A stretch of 64,000 bases of DNA, taken from Pseudodonghicola sp048268305. Its GTDB lineage: Bacteria > Pseudomonadota > Alphaproteobacteria > Rhodobacterales > Rhodobacteraceae. The stretch's first letter is position 1. Every line of letters starts with the position of its first letter. Shown here in pieces: positions 54,551-63,657 of this stretch. The position numbers were made by a program, and so were the translations under genes. Location of the stretch: positions 248,001-312,000 of the forward strand of contig NZ_JBLWVT010000006.1 in the NCBI RefSeq assembly GCF_048268305.1, in the 5' to 3' direction. The notes below the pieces were generated by a model, which was not told the origin of the DNA, did no database searches, and worked only from the letters and a program-made list of their open reading frames with translations.

Positions 54551-54633
54551 GTCCGAGCTTTCGGACTTGATCCCCTGCCCGGACCTGTGACTTCATTTCA
54601 GAACCTGTCCGACCACCGAGCGGGTTCTGAAAT
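54551..54633 (+). terminator. Two hairpins between the small RTX paralogues
   Basis: GTCCGA-GCTT-TCGGAC at 54551-54566 is followed by TTGATCC. A larger inverted repeat pairs ATTTCAGAACC (54595-54605) with GGTTCTGAAAT (54623-54633). Neither has a good T-run. They may attenuate read-through between the two RTX genes. Confidence 0.45.
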
Positions 54634-54685
54634 CCGCTAAGGCAGGCGACTTTCAATTATCGGTAATATAAAGGCCGCTTCCGTC

Positions 54686-55771
54686 ATGACGACTTTGACG
54701 ATTTCCTCTTCCCTGAACGGTTGGAGCTATGACGACTTCCTGAACATCGATTTCGATGCCGTCTCCGCCCCCTCGCTTACGTCCTCGGCCATTTCCGGTT
54801 ACGTGGAGGGGATCTATTTCCTTGCCCGCGGCTATTTCACCTATAATTCCGGCGAGCTCACCGGCGGACGGCTCGACAGCATCCATATCAGCTATAGCGG
54901 GTCCTCACTGGCGTCGATCACGGATCTGGGGCTCGACCTGAACAAGGTCGCCTATGCCTCAGATGCCGAAATCGAGCGGATGATCTTCGGCGGCAACGAT
55001 GTGTTTTTCTCCGACTGGACGGAGGGGGCCACCTATGCCACCGGCGGTGGCAATGACCGGATCACCCTGGGCGCAGGCGACGATTTCGTCGATGGCGGTG
55101 ACGGCGTCGACACCTTCGTTCTGCGCACGGCCTATAATCCGGCCAGCATCCTCATGGAAAGCGGCCAGTTGGTGATCAAAGGCGCCATGGGGCGCGATGT
55201 GCTGAACAACGTCGAAATCCTTGAATTCTCGAACAAGAGCGTCGCCGTCAAGGTTGGCAGCATGCGCGATGACGTGCTGACCGGCGATGCCCAGGACGGC
55301 GTGCTGGCGGATATCCTGTTCGGCGATTTCGGCAACGACCGGATCAGCGGCGGCAAGCAGGGCGACCGGCTGTTCGGCAACGGCGGTGCCGACAAGCTGT
55401 TCGGCGGCGCCGGCAGCGACATGCTGAACGGGGGCGCCGGCAAGGATGTGCTCAAGGGCGGCAGCGGGGCCGACATCCTGCGCGGCGGCGACAGCGACGA
55501 TCGACTGCTGGGCGGCACTGGCGATGACACGCTGACCGGCGGCAGCGGGCGGGACAAGTTCATCTTCACCCGCGGCGATGGCCATGACCGCATCACCGAT
55601 TTCCAGATCGGCCGCGACACCATCGTGATCGACCGCGGCGCCTCCGACCTCTCCGATCTGGAGTTCACCCGCAAGGGCGCCGACGTGCTGGTCCATTTCG
55701 CCAATGTGACGATCCTGGTCGAAGACGTGACCGTCGCCGACCTGAAGGACGCGACGAATTTCGATTTCTGA
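54686..55771 (+). CDS. Small RTX calcium-binding protein, paralogue 2
   Basis: A 361-residue paralogue of the preceding gene. The N-terminal domain aligns along its length (TLTISSSLNGWSYDDFLNIDFDA; GYVEGIYFLARGYFTYNSGELTGG compared with GYLDGVFVAAQGRFTLEAGELTGG). RTX repeats start with GGGNDRITLGAGDDFVDGG, and a longer block follows near 220-290. The C-terminal unit DRITDFQIGRDTIVIDRGA is again present. A start at 54686 matches the homologous N-terminus. It probably arose by tandem duplication and then diverged. Confidence 0.85.
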   Translation: MTTLTISSSLNGWSYDDFLNIDFDAVSAPSLTSSAISGYVEGIYFLARGYFTYNSGELTGGRLDSIHISYSGSSLASITDLGLDLNKVAYASDAEIERMIFGGNDVFFSDWTEGATYATGGGNDRITLGAGDDFVDGGDGVDTFVLRTAYNPASILMESGQLVIKGAMGRDVLNNVEILEFSNKSVAVKVGSMRDDVLTGDAQDGVLADILFGDFGNDRISGGKQGDRLFGNGGADKLFGGAGSDMLNGGAGKDVLKGGSGADILRGGDSDDRLLGGTGDDTLTGGSGRDKFIFTRGDGHDRITDFQIGRDTIVIDRGASDLSDLEFTRKGADVLVHFANVTILVEDVTVADLKDATNFDF

Positions 55772-55851
55772 TCGCCGGTCGCCTTTCGACGCCCCGGAGA
55801 GGGAGGCTCGACCGGCCCAGCCGGCATGAGCGCCCCATCCCCAGACATGAG

Positions 55852-55874
55852 AAAGGCGGGCCGAGCCCGCCTTT
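55852..55874 (+). terminator. Hairpin terminator between RTX2 and the convergent saccharopine-dehydrogenase-family gene
   Basis: AAAGGCGGG at 55852-55860 pairs with CCCGCCTTT at 55866-55874 around a five-base loop and is followed by CCTTTG. Flanking A and T bases let it serve both convergent genes. Confidence 0.75.
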
Positions 55875-55902
55875 CCTTTGACGACCAAGACGAAACCCCG
55901 CC

Positions 55903-57138
55903 TCAGGCGTTCCAGGGATGATCGCCGCGTGCGTCCTTCACCCGGGTCGGCAGGCCGATCTTGTCGAGAATGGTGAAGAAGGGCTTCGGGTCCAGCTCCT
56001 CGACGTTCTTCATGGTCTTGGCATCCCACTCACCGGAGGCCACCAGCATGGCGGCCGCCACGGGGGGCACACCGGCGGTATAGGAAATGCCCTGGCTGCC
56101 CACCTCGTCATAGGCTTCCTTGTGATCGGCGACGTTATAGACGAAAAGCTCGACCTCTTCGCCATCCTTCACGCCCTTCACCAGATCGCCGATGCAGGTC
56201 TTGCCAGTATAATTCGGCGCCAGCGAGGCAGGGTCGGGCAGCACCGCCTTGACCACCTTCAGCGGCACCACTTCCAGCCCCTCGGCGGTTTTCACCGGCT
56301 GTTCGCTCAGCAGGCCGAGGTTCTGCAGTACGGTGAAGACGTTGATGTAATGCTCGCCGAAGCCCATCCAGAACCGCACGTCAGCCTGGGGATAGTTGGC
56401 GGCGAGGCTGTGCACCTCGTCATGGCCCGACTGATAGGCGCGCTGGGTGCCGACCACCGGCAGATCCCAGTCGCGACCGGAAGCGAACATCGAGGTTTCC
56501 TTCCACTGCTGGTCTTCCCAGTAGTAGACGGTGCCGGTGAATTCGCGGAAATTGATCTCCGGATCGAAGTTGGTGGCGAAATACTTGCCGTGGGAGCCCG
56601 CGTTGATATCGACGATGTCGATCGACTTCACCTCATCCATCTGGTCGATGGCGAAACGGGCAAAGGCGTTGACCACGCCCGGGTCGAAGCCGGCGCCAAG
56701 GATCGCGGTCACGCCCTTCTCGGCGCAGAGATCGCGTTTCTTCCATTCATAGTTGGCATACCAAGGCGGCGTCTCGCAGATCTTGGCCGGGTCCTCGTGA
56801 ATGGCGGTATCGATATAGGCCGCCCCGGTCTCGATGCAGGCATCGAGCACATACATGTTGACGAAGGCGGAGCCGACATTGATGACGATCTGCGCACCGG
56901 TTTGGCGGATCAGATCGGCCACCGCCTTGGTGTCCATCGCGTCCACCTGATGGGCCGTCAAGACGCCCTCTTGTTTCATCGAGCCCTTTTCGCGGACTGA
57001 CTCAAGGATCGCCTCACATTTGGAAAGCGTCCGGCTGGCGATATGGATATTGCCAAGCACATCGTTGTTTTGCGCGCATTTATGCGCCACGACCTGAGCG
57101 ACGCCGCCAGCGCCGATGATGAGAACGTCTCGTTTCAA
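55903..57138 (-). CDS. Carboxynorspermidine synthase (saccharopine dehydrogenase family)
   Basis: A 411-residue oxidoreductase. It opens with the Rossmann motif VLIIGAGGVAQVVAHKCAQ and later has the saccharopine-dehydrogenase-like segments AAYIDTAIHED and ILGAGFDPGVVNAFARFA. Carboxyspermidine/carboxynorspermidine dehydrogenases of this family join aspartate semialdehyde to a diamine in the alternative polyamine route. The assignment is supported by the neighbouring decarboxylase gene, 57 bases upstream in the same direction. Whether the product is carboxyspermidine or carboxynorspermidine cannot be told. Confidence 0.9.
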   Translation of the reverse strand: MKRDVLIIGAGGVAQVVAHKCAQNNDVLGNIHIASRTLSKCEAILESVREKGSMKQEGVLTAHQVDAMDTKAVADLIRQTGAQIVINVGSAFVNMYVLDACIETGAAYIDTAIHEDPAKICETPPWYANYEWKKRDLCAEKGVTAILGAGFDPGVVNAFARFAIDQMDEVKSIDIVDINAGSHGKYFATNFDPEINFREFTGTVYYWEDQQWKETSMFASGRDWDLPVVGTQRAYQSGHDEVHSLAANYPQADVRFWMGFGEHYINVFTVLQNLGLLSEQPVKTAEGLEVVPLKVVKAVLPDPASLAPNYTGKTCIGDLVKGVKDGEEVELFVYNVADHKEAYDEVGSQGISYTAGVPPVAAAMLVASGEWDAKTMKNVEELDPKPFFTILDKIGLPTRVKDARGDHPWNA

Positions 57139-57195
57139 CTCAAGGGACCTCCTTCGTGTTCCTGTAGTTTGGGGTAAAGCCTCAGTTTCAAGGTT

Positions 57196-58287
57196 TCACG
57201 ACAAAGCGGCCGTAAAATCCTCATAGGTGAAATCGCGCACCAGCCGGACGGAGCCGTCCAGCTCGCGAATGGCAATGGCCGGCATCTTGACGCCATTGAA
57301 CCAGTTCTTCTTGACCATCGTGTAACCGGCGGCATCCTGAATGCTCAGCCGGTCACCGGCCTTGAGCGGGGCAGGAAAGCGGAATTCGCCGAAGATATCG
57401 CCCGCCAGACAGGACTTGCCGCAGACCATCCATTGCTGGTCGCCGCTTTCCTCCATCTTGGCGTTTTCGCGATAGATCAGCAAATCGAGCATATGCGCCT
57501 CGATCGAGCTGTCGACGATCGCCAGGTTCTTGCCGTTGAACAGCGTGTCCAGAACGGTGACTTCCAGCGTGGTCGACTTGGTGATCGCCGCCTCGCCCGG
57601 TTCCAGATAGACCTGCACCTGGTTCTGGTCGGAAAAGCGTTTCAGCCGATCGGCCAACTTGTCGAGCGGATAGCCTTCGCCGGTGAAATGGATGCCGCCG
57701 CCAAGGCTGATCCAATCCATCCGGCGGATCAGATGGCCAAAGCGCTGTTCGATCGACCCCAGCATGGCGTCGAAACGGTCAAAATCGGCGTTCTCGCAAT
57801 TGTTGTGGAACATGAAGCCGGTGATCAGATCGGCCACCGGCTCGATATTGACCGGATCATGTTCGCCCAGCCGCGAAAACGGCCGCGCCGGATCGGCCAG
57901 ATCGAACCCCGAGGTCGAGACGCCGGGGTTGACGCGCAGGCCGCGGATATGGCCACGGCTGATCTCTTCGAACCGGGTCAGTTGCCCCACGGTGTTGAAG
58001 ATGATCTTGTCGGAATTGGCCAACACCTCGTCGATCTCGTGATCGGCCCAGGCCACCGAATAGGCGTGGGTCTCGCCGGGGAACTTTTCGCGCCCCAGCT
58101 TCACCTCGAACAGCGAGGACGAGGTGGTGCCATCCATGTATTCGCTCATCAGGTCGAAGACCGACCAGGTGGCGAAGCATTTCAGCGCCAGGAGCGCCTT
58201 GGCGCCGGAATTCTCCCGCAGCCAGGCGATCTTTTCCATGTTGGGGAGCAGTCGCGCCTTGTCGATCAGATAATAGGGCGTTTGCAT
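57196..58287 (-). CDS. nspC: Carboxynorspermidine/carboxyspermidine decarboxylase
   Basis: A 363-residue PLP enzyme of the alanine-racemase fold that removes the carboxyl group in the last step of the alternative spermidine/norspermidine pathway. It opens MQTPYYLIDKARLLPNMEKI. The PLP lysine lies in ALLALKCFATW. FMFHNNCENADF, ISLGGGIHFTGEGYP and WMVCGKSCLAGD are typical, the last with the catalytic Cys region. ATG at 58287 is chosen by homology; the frame stays open upstream without conserved sequence. Confidence 0.93.
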   Translation of the reverse strand: MQTPYYLIDKARLLPNMEKIAWLRENSGAKALLALKCFATWSVFDLMSEYMDGTTSSSLFEVKLGREKFPGETHAYSVAWADHEIDEVLANSDKIIFNTVGQLTRFEEISRGHIRGLRVNPGVSTSGFDLADPARPFSRLGEHDPVNIEPVADLITGFMFHNNCENADFDRFDAMLGSIEQRFGHLIRRMDWISLGGGIHFTGEGYPLDKLADRLKRFSDQNQVQVYLEPGEAAITKSTTLEVTVLDTLFNGKNLAIVDSSIEAHMLDLLIYRENAKMEESGDQQWMVCGKSCLAGDIFGEFRFPAPLKAGDRLSIQDAAGYTMVKKNWFNGVKMPAIAIRELDGSVRLVRDFTYEDFTAALS

Positions 58288-58478
58288 CGGGGGTTCGCCT
58301 CCAGCCAAAGGGGACCACGTCAGAGACCCGGCTGATAGAAACTTTGGCCCCTGCAAACAAGTCCTGATTTTGGTGGAGGCGAATTTTACCAGGCCTTGCC
58401 GGGATTTTGGGTCGCCGTCCCGCAATCTCCGCCCCTCCCCCCTTTTCGAGGGGGGAAGGATAGAACAGGCAAACGCCC

Positions 58479-59948
58479 CTATTTGTCTTTCAGGTGCTTT
58501 CTCAGCGCGCTGGGACCAGCCTTCTTGCGCCCCTTATAGGGGTTCTTGTCGTTTTGACCGCGCATGTACAGGCGGATCGGCGTGCCGGGCATGTTGAAGT
58601 CCTGCCGCAGCCCGTTGACCAGATAACGCGTATAGCTGTCGGGCATCTTGTCGGGATGGCTGCACATCACCACGAACCCTGGCGGCCGGGTCTTGGCCTG
58701 GGTCATGTACCGCAGCTTGATCCGCTTGCCCTGCGGCGCGGGGGGCGGGTGCTGCTCCAGCATGCCAATCAGCCAGCGGTTCAGCTTGGCGGTCGAGATC
58801 CGGCGGTTCCACACGTCATAGGCCCGCAGGATCGCATCATGCAGCCGGTCCAGCCCCTTGCCCGTCTTGGCCGAAACCGTGACCAGCGGCGCGCCGCGCA
58901 ACTGCGGCAACAGCCGGTCGAAGGCCTCTTTCAGCTCGCGCAGCTTGTCCTGCTTGTTCTCCTCGACGTCCCATTTATTGACGGCGACGACCACCGCACG
59001 ACCTTCGCGTTCGGCCAGATCGGCGATGCGCAGATCCTGCTGCTCAAAGGGAATCGCGGCATCCAGCAACACCACCACGACCTCGGCGAATTTCACCGCG
59101 CGCAGACCGTCCGAGACCGAGAGCTTTTCCAGCTTCTCCTGCACCTTGGCCTTCTTGCGCATGCCGGCGGTGTCGAAGATCCGCATCGGCGTGCCGTCCC
59201 AGTCGATACGCAGCGAAATGGCGTCGCGGGTGATCCCCGCCTCGGGCCCGGTCAGCAGCCGGTCCTCGCCGAGGATCTTGTTGATCAGCGTCGACTTGCC
59301 GGCATTCGGGCGCCCCACCACCGCCACTTGCAGCGGCTTGGCCGCCGTCGGCACCGGCGTGGCGGCGATCTCTTCACCGTCATCGTCGAAATCGACATCC
59401 TCGTCGATCTCCACCTCGATCTCCGGCGCATCCTGGGCGGCCCGCTCGGCGAATTCGTCGGAAATCGGCATCAGCTGGGAATAGAGGTCGTTCAGACCTT
59501 CGCCATGCTCGCCCGACAGGCGAATCGGCTCGCCCAACCCCAGGCCATAGGCCTCAAGCACACCGGCGTCGGCGGCGGCGCCTTCGGCCTTGTTGGCGGC
59601 GAGGATCACATGGGCAGAGCGTTTGCGCAGGATCTCGGCGAAGATCTCGTCCGTAGGGGTCACCCCGACACGGGCGTCGATCAGGAACAGGCAGACATCG
59701 GCCATGTCCACCGCGCGCTCGGTCAACCGCCGCATCCGCCCTTGCAGGCTGTCGTCGGTGGCATCCTCAAGGCCGGCGGTGTCGATCACGGTAAAGCGCA
59801 AATCGCCCAGCCGCGCCTCGCCCTCGCGCAGGTCACGGGTCACACCGGGCTGGTCATCGACCAGCGCCAGCCGCTTGCCGACGAGACGGTTGAACAATGT
59901 GGACTTGCCGACATTCGGCCGACCCACGATGGCGAGGGAGAAACTCAT
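58479..59948 (-). CDS. der: Ribosome-associated GTPase Der (EngA)
   Basis: A 489-residue GTPase with two G domains and a C-terminal KH-like domain, needed for 50S ribosome assembly. G1 motifs are GRPNVGKSTLFN (residue ~8) and GRPNAGKSTLIN (~212). Walker B-like DTAGLED and DTAGMRKKAKVQ, and the NKWD base-recognition motif, are intact. The order yfgM-bamB-der on one strand matches the gene order known in E. coli. The spacer between domains is acid-rich (EIEVEIDEDVDFDDDGEE). Confidence 0.97.
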   Translation of the reverse strand: MSFSLAIVGRPNVGKSTLFNRLVGKRLALVDDQPGVTRDLREGEARLGDLRFTVIDTAGLEDATDDSLQGRMRRLTERAVDMADVCLFLIDARVGVTPTDEIFAEILRKRSAHVILAANKAEGAAADAGVLEAYGLGLGEPIRLSGEHGEGLNDLYSQLMPISDEFAERAAQDAPEIEVEIDEDVDFDDDGEEIAATPVPTAAKPLQVAVVGRPNAGKSTLINKILGEDRLLTGPEAGITRDAISLRIDWDGTPMRIFDTAGMRKKAKVQEKLEKLSVSDGLRAVKFAEVVVVLLDAAIPFEQQDLRIADLAEREGRAVVVAVNKWDVEENKQDKLRELKEAFDRLLPQLRGAPLVTVSAKTGKGLDRLHDAILRAYDVWNRRISTAKLNRWLIGMLEQHPPPAPQGKRIKLRYMTQAKTRPPGFVVMCSHPDKMPDSYTRYLVNGLRQDFNMPGTPIRLYMRGQNDKNPYKGRKKAGPSALRKHLKDK

Positions 59949-59997
59949 GCGAACGGACTTTCGAAAACCTGAATGCGCCCTTTAGCGCATCCGGGCC

Positions 59998-61332
59998 TCA
60001 ACGGAAAGCGTAGAGTGTTCCCTTGGTGCTGACGACGTAAAGGGTGCGCCCCGCTACCACCGGCGCCGAGGCCGCGCCTGCGGGCACGGAAAGCGAGGAC
60101 AGCCGACGTCCGTCCTTCGGATCGAAGAAGCCCACGGTGCCGTCGGTCGAGGCGACGACGATCCGCCCACCGGCCAGGATCGGCCCATAGTTGGCATAGG
60201 ACGGGCCCCGCTTGCGCGCGGTGTCGCGTTTGAAATCGCTCAGCTGCACCGACCAGATGGTGCTGCCGTCGCGGCTGTCCAGCCGGGTCAGCCGGTTTTC
60301 GTCGCTGATCAGGAAGATGCTGCCGCCGGCAGGGACCACCGGCCCCAGCGCCCCTTCGGTCGCGGTCCAGATGCGCTCACCGCTATTCAGATCATAGGCG
60401 ACGGTACGTCCCGACTGGTTGCCGGCATAAACCCGGTTGCCGTCGATCACCGGGCTGCCGGTGACATCCATGATCATCGCCCGCGCCCAGCCCTTGCGCT
60501 TGCCGGCGATCGAAGCATACCAGCGCCGGAAGCCGCCCTTGCGGAAGGTCGCCGTCAGGTCGCCGGAGCCGAAGGCGAAGACCGCCAGCTCGTTGCTCAG
60601 CGCCGGCGCCGGGGCGCCCAGCACATTGGCAACGCTCGGGGTGGCGGAAATCTGCCAGGCGATGCGCCCGTCCGAGGCCTTCACCGCCCAGCCGGTATCG
60701 TCACCGGCGACCAGATAGACCAGCCCGTCATAGACCGTCGGCTGCCCTGAACCGGTCGCGTCCAGCTTCTGCTGCCAGCGCTGCGCGCCGGTGGCCGCGT
60801 CCAGCGCGGTCAGCCGGCCATAGCCGGAGGAAACATAGATGGTGCCCTGATGATAGGCCAGACCGCCGCCGGTGGCTTGCCCGTCCTTATCCGAGGAGGG
60901 AATCAGATCGACGCTCCAGGCCACGGCCCCGTTCTGGCTGACGGCGGTGACCCGGGCCGAGGAATCGAGCGTATAGATCATCCCGTTCGCCACCACCGGC
61001 GCTGCGGTGATGCGCTGGCGCAGGCTGTTGCCCTCGCCGATCGGGGCGGTCCAGGCCAGCGCCGGCGCCGCGGCCAAGGCCGCGTTGCCAACGCGATAGG
61101 CCGGGGTGCCCTGCCCCTGTTCCCAACTGGTGTTGGCCTTCTGGGCCGGCAGGTTGATGGCCAGGGATTCGTTGCCCCGCTTGGCGGCGGCAAGCTGTTC
61201 CTCGGTGGCGGGGCGGATCGCCTCGCGATCGCCCGGCAGGATCTCTTCCGGTTCGGAACAGGCGGATAGAACCAGCGCCGTGCTGCCCAGCAGGGCCAGA
61301 CCGATACGCGAAAGAGAAAACGCTCTGCTCAT
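59998..61332 (-). CDS. bamB: PQQ-like beta-propeller lipoprotein, BamB-like
   Basis: A 444-residue lipoprotein: signal peptide and lipobox LVLSAC with C25 as the lipidated residue. A seven- to eight-bladed PQQ-type beta-propeller follows, with repeated W(A/S)V/GT...G strands such as LTALDAATGAQRWQQKL and VAYDLNSGERIWTATEGALGP. BamB is part of the BAM complex inserting outer-membrane beta-barrels. Location directly between der and the YfgM-like gene supports this rather than a dehydrogenase, since no PQQ catalytic sites are seen. Confidence 0.85.
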   Translation of the reverse strand: MSRAFSLSRIGLALLGSTALVLSACSEPEEILPGDREAIRPATEEQLAAAKRGNESLAINLPAQKANTSWEQGQGTPAYRVGNAALAAAPALAWTAPIGEGNSLRQRITAAPVVANGMIYTLDSSARVTAVSQNGAVAWSVDLIPSSDKDGQATGGGLAYHQGTIYVSSGYGRLTALDAATGAQRWQQKLDATGSGQPTVYDGLVYLVAGDDTGWAVKASDGRIAWQISATPSVANVLGAPAPALSNELAVFAFGSGDLTATFRKGGFRRWYASIAGKRKGWARAMIMDVTGSPVIDGNRVYAGNQSGRTVAYDLNSGERIWTATEGALGPVVPAGGSIFLISDENRLTRLDSRDGSTIWSVQLSDFKRDTARKRGPSYANYGPILAGGRIVVASTDGTVGFFDPKDGRRLSSLSVPAGAASAPVVAGRTLYVVSTKGTLYAFR

Positions 61333-61395
61333 GGAAAACTGCCTGTCGTTAGTCTGTCGTCACATCGCTCTGGGCACGCCATTGCGACCCCGGTT

Positions 61396-62070
61396 TCAGC
61401 CCTGCTGCACGCCGCTCACCGCCGCGGGCTTGCCACCCAGCGCCACGATGACCTGATAAACGCGCTGCCGCAAGGTGGCATTGATTTCAGCGTCCTGCAG
61501 GATCGCCTGCAGCTTTTCGATCGCCGCGTCACGCTGACCTTCGGCCACATCAATCAGGGCAAGTTGCTCCTCGGCCAGAAGCCGCAGCGGCGCGCCCGGC
61601 TGGGCCAGAGCCTCGAACCCCTGGCGGCGCTGATCGGCCGGCAGCGTGTCGGCCTGCAGGGTCAGCGCCTTGAAGCTGGCGATCTGGCGGTAAATCTCGG
61701 GCAGTTCGCCATTGCGGGCCACCTCCTCCAGATCGGCGACCGCCGCAGCGGTATCCCCCGCCTCGGCCTGTGCGGCGGCCGAGAGGAACCCCAGCACAGC
61801 CTCACCACCCGGAGTGGAGGCCTCGATCTTCGACAGCGCCGTGGCCCGCTCGGCCGGCGCGTCGAGCTCGAGCGCGGCCAGCATCGCCTCGCCCAGCCCC
61901 TGGGCGGTGGCCGTGGCCTGCGCCTTGCGATATTCGTTATAGCCCGCGCCGCCCACCACAGCGACGATCACCACCACGGCGATCCAGCCATAGCGGCGTA
62001 TCAAGGTGAAAAGCCGGTCGCGGCGGACCTCTTCGGTGACCTCGTCGATGAAACTGTCGGCGTCGCTCAT
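61396..62070 (-). CDS. YfgM-like tetratricopeptide membrane protein (DUF2133)
   Basis: A 224-residue protein with a cytoplasmic N-terminal segment (DADSFIDEVTEEVRRDRLF), one membrane helix at about 28-45 (WIAVVVIVAVVGGAGY) and a periplasmic, helical, Ala/Glu-rich TPR-like domain. E. coli YfgM associates with SecYEG and PpiD as a periplasmic chaperone. Position immediately upstream of bamB-der strengthens the assignment. It is the first gene of this three-gene run. Confidence 0.88.
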   Translation of the reverse strand: MSDADSFIDEVTEEVRRDRLFTLIRRYGWIAVVVIVAVVGGAGYNEYRKAQATATAQGLGEAMLAALELDAPAERATALSKIEASTPGGEAVLGFLSAAAQAEAGDTAAAVADLEEVARNGELPEIYRQIASFKALTLQADTLPADQRRQGFEALAQPGAPLRLLAEEQLALIDVAEGQRDAAIEKLQAILQDAEINATLRQRVYQVIVALGGKPAAVSGVQQG

Positions 62071-62418
62071 GCCTTGCCCCGCCCCGGTTCTGGCGGCCTC
62101 CTGTTGACGGCCCCGGATGGCATCCGGGCGGCCCGCTTTCGATCACCCGAGATACCGGCCGCGCGACCGGCACGCAAGGCCGCACCGCCAACCGCCGGAG
62201 ATCTGGCGCATTTCCCCCTCTTACCGCGCATCCCCGGCCAAGCCAAGGGTCGCTACCGGCGGAAAATCCCCCGGCACCGCAGGAGCGGGGGGACGAGACG
62301 ACAAAATCTCATCTTGAGCATATGTCATTTCAATCGCCGAGTTTGTATATCTGCCGACGCAATTCTCTCATTTCCATAAGTATCGTTTCTACGGATACGG
62401 CCTCCAAGGATGCTCCTC
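62071..62418. promoter_or_regulatory. Divergent intergenic region yfgM / RND efflux operon
   Basis: About 348 bases without a supported gene. Near the efflux genes lies an imperfect inverted repeat, GTATC at 62380-62384 and GATAC at 62394-62398 (GTATCGTTTCTACGGATAC), a shape compatible with a TetR-type operator. The surrounding 60 bases are A/T-rich and fit a promoter. No regulator gene is present in the window on this side. Confidence 0.4.
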
Positions 62419-63657
62419 ATGCGACCGATCCCATTTCTGACTGCGCTTCTGGTGGCAGCCCTGTTGTTTCTCGCTGTCTTCAAACGTGACGACCTGCTGG
62501 CTTTCGCCCAGGGCACCGCGGCGACCGAAGCCCCTTCTCCCGCGGCTCCCCAGCCCGCCGAGCCGATCCCGGCTGAGACGAGACCCGCCATTCGGGTGGT
62601 GGTCCTGCGCTCGATCGCGCGCACCATCGACAGCGCCGTGGTGCTGCGCGGCGAGACCCGCGCCGCCCGCCAGGTCGAGGTGAAGGCCGAGACCACCGGC
62701 GCGGTGATCTCGGAGCCGCGCCGCAAAGGCAATTTCGTCGCCGCCGGTGATCTGCTCTGCAAGCTCGATCCCGGCACCCGCGCCGCCAATCTGGCCGAGG
62801 CGCGCGCGGCCCTGACCGAGGCGCGCGCCCATGTCCCCGAGGCCGAAGCCAAGCTGGCCGAGGCGCAAGCGGTATTGGCCGAGGCGCAGATCAACCACAC
62901 TGCCGCCAAGCAGCTCAGCGAGGGTGGATATACCGCGCAGACCACGCTGTTGGCCCGTGCCGCCGCCGTCCGCGCCGCCGAGGCCGCCATCGCCTCGGCC
63001 GAGGCCGGTCTCGAAGCCAGCCAGGCCGGAATCGAGGCCGCCCAGGCCGCCGTCGCCGCCGCCGAGCGCGAGATCGCACTCTTGACCATCACCGCCCCCT
63101 TCGACGGGTTGCTGGAATCCGATGCCGCCGAACTGGGCAGCTTGATGCAGGCCGGCAGCCTCTGCGCCGAGGTGATCCAGCTCGATCCGATCAAGGTGGT
63201 GGGCTATGTCCCCGAGACCGAGGTGACGCGCGTTGCCCTTGGCGCGCAGGCGCAGGCCGATCTGGCCACCGGCGAGACGGTCACCGGCCAGGTCACCTTT
63301 CTCAGCCGCTCGGCCGATCCGACCACCCGCACCTTCGAGGTCGAGATCACCGTGCCGAACCCCGATCTGGCGATCCGCGACGGCCAGACCGCCAGCATCG
63401 CCATCGCCGCCCAGGGCGCGCTGGCCCATAAGCTGCCGCAATCGGCGCTGACGCTGAACAACGAAGGCCAGCTTGGCGTCCGGGTGGTCGAACCCGGCGA
63501 TATCGTCGGTTTCCGCCCCGTCCGCGTGCTGCGGGACGAGGCCGACGGGCTCTGGGTCGGCGGCCTGCCCGATGCGGCCGATGTGATCGTGGTGGGCCAG
63601 GATTTCGTCACCGCCGGCGTCACGGTGCTGCCCACCTACCGGGAGATCACCCGATGA
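62419..63657 (+). CDS. RND efflux periplasmic adaptor (membrane fusion protein)
   Basis: A 412-residue HlyD/AcrA-type adaptor linking an inner-membrane RND pump to an outer-membrane channel. It has one N-terminal hydrophobic anchor (IPFLTALLVAALLFLAVF) without a lipobox. A lipoyl half-motif follows (EVKAETTGAVISEPRRKGNFVAAGDLLCKLD), then a long Ala/Glu coiled-coil hairpin at about 115-215, and a beta-barrel with ITAPFDGLLESDAAELGSLMQAG. AAGGA lies 8 bases before the ATG at 62419, favouring it over the ATG at 62410. It overlaps the permease gene by four bases. Confidence 0.92.
   Translation: MRPIPFLTALLVAALLFLAVFKRDDLLAFAQGTAATEAPSPAAPQPAEPIPAETRPAIRVVVLRSIARTIDSAVVLRGETRAARQVEVKAETTGAVISEPRRKGNFVAAGDLLCKLDPGTRAANLAEARAALTEARAHVPEAEAKLAEAQAVLAEAQINHTAAKQLSEGGYTAQTTLLARAAAVRAAEAAIASAEAGLEASQAGIEAAQAAVAAAEREIALLTITAPFDGLLESDAAELGSLMQAGSLCAEVIQLDPIKVVGYVPETEVTRVALGAQAQADLATGETVTGQVTFLSRSADPTTRTFEVEITVPNPDLAIRDGQTASIAIAAQGALAHKLPQSALTLNNEGQLGVRVVEPGDIVGFRPVRVLRDEADGLWVGGLPDAADVIVVGQDFVTAGVTVLPTYREITR

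Noticed and set aside
58437..58455. CCCCCC/GGGGGG hairpin between nspC and der as a terminator.
   Set aside because: No T-run follows on either strand and it may be a simple homopolymer pair, so I did not call it a terminator.
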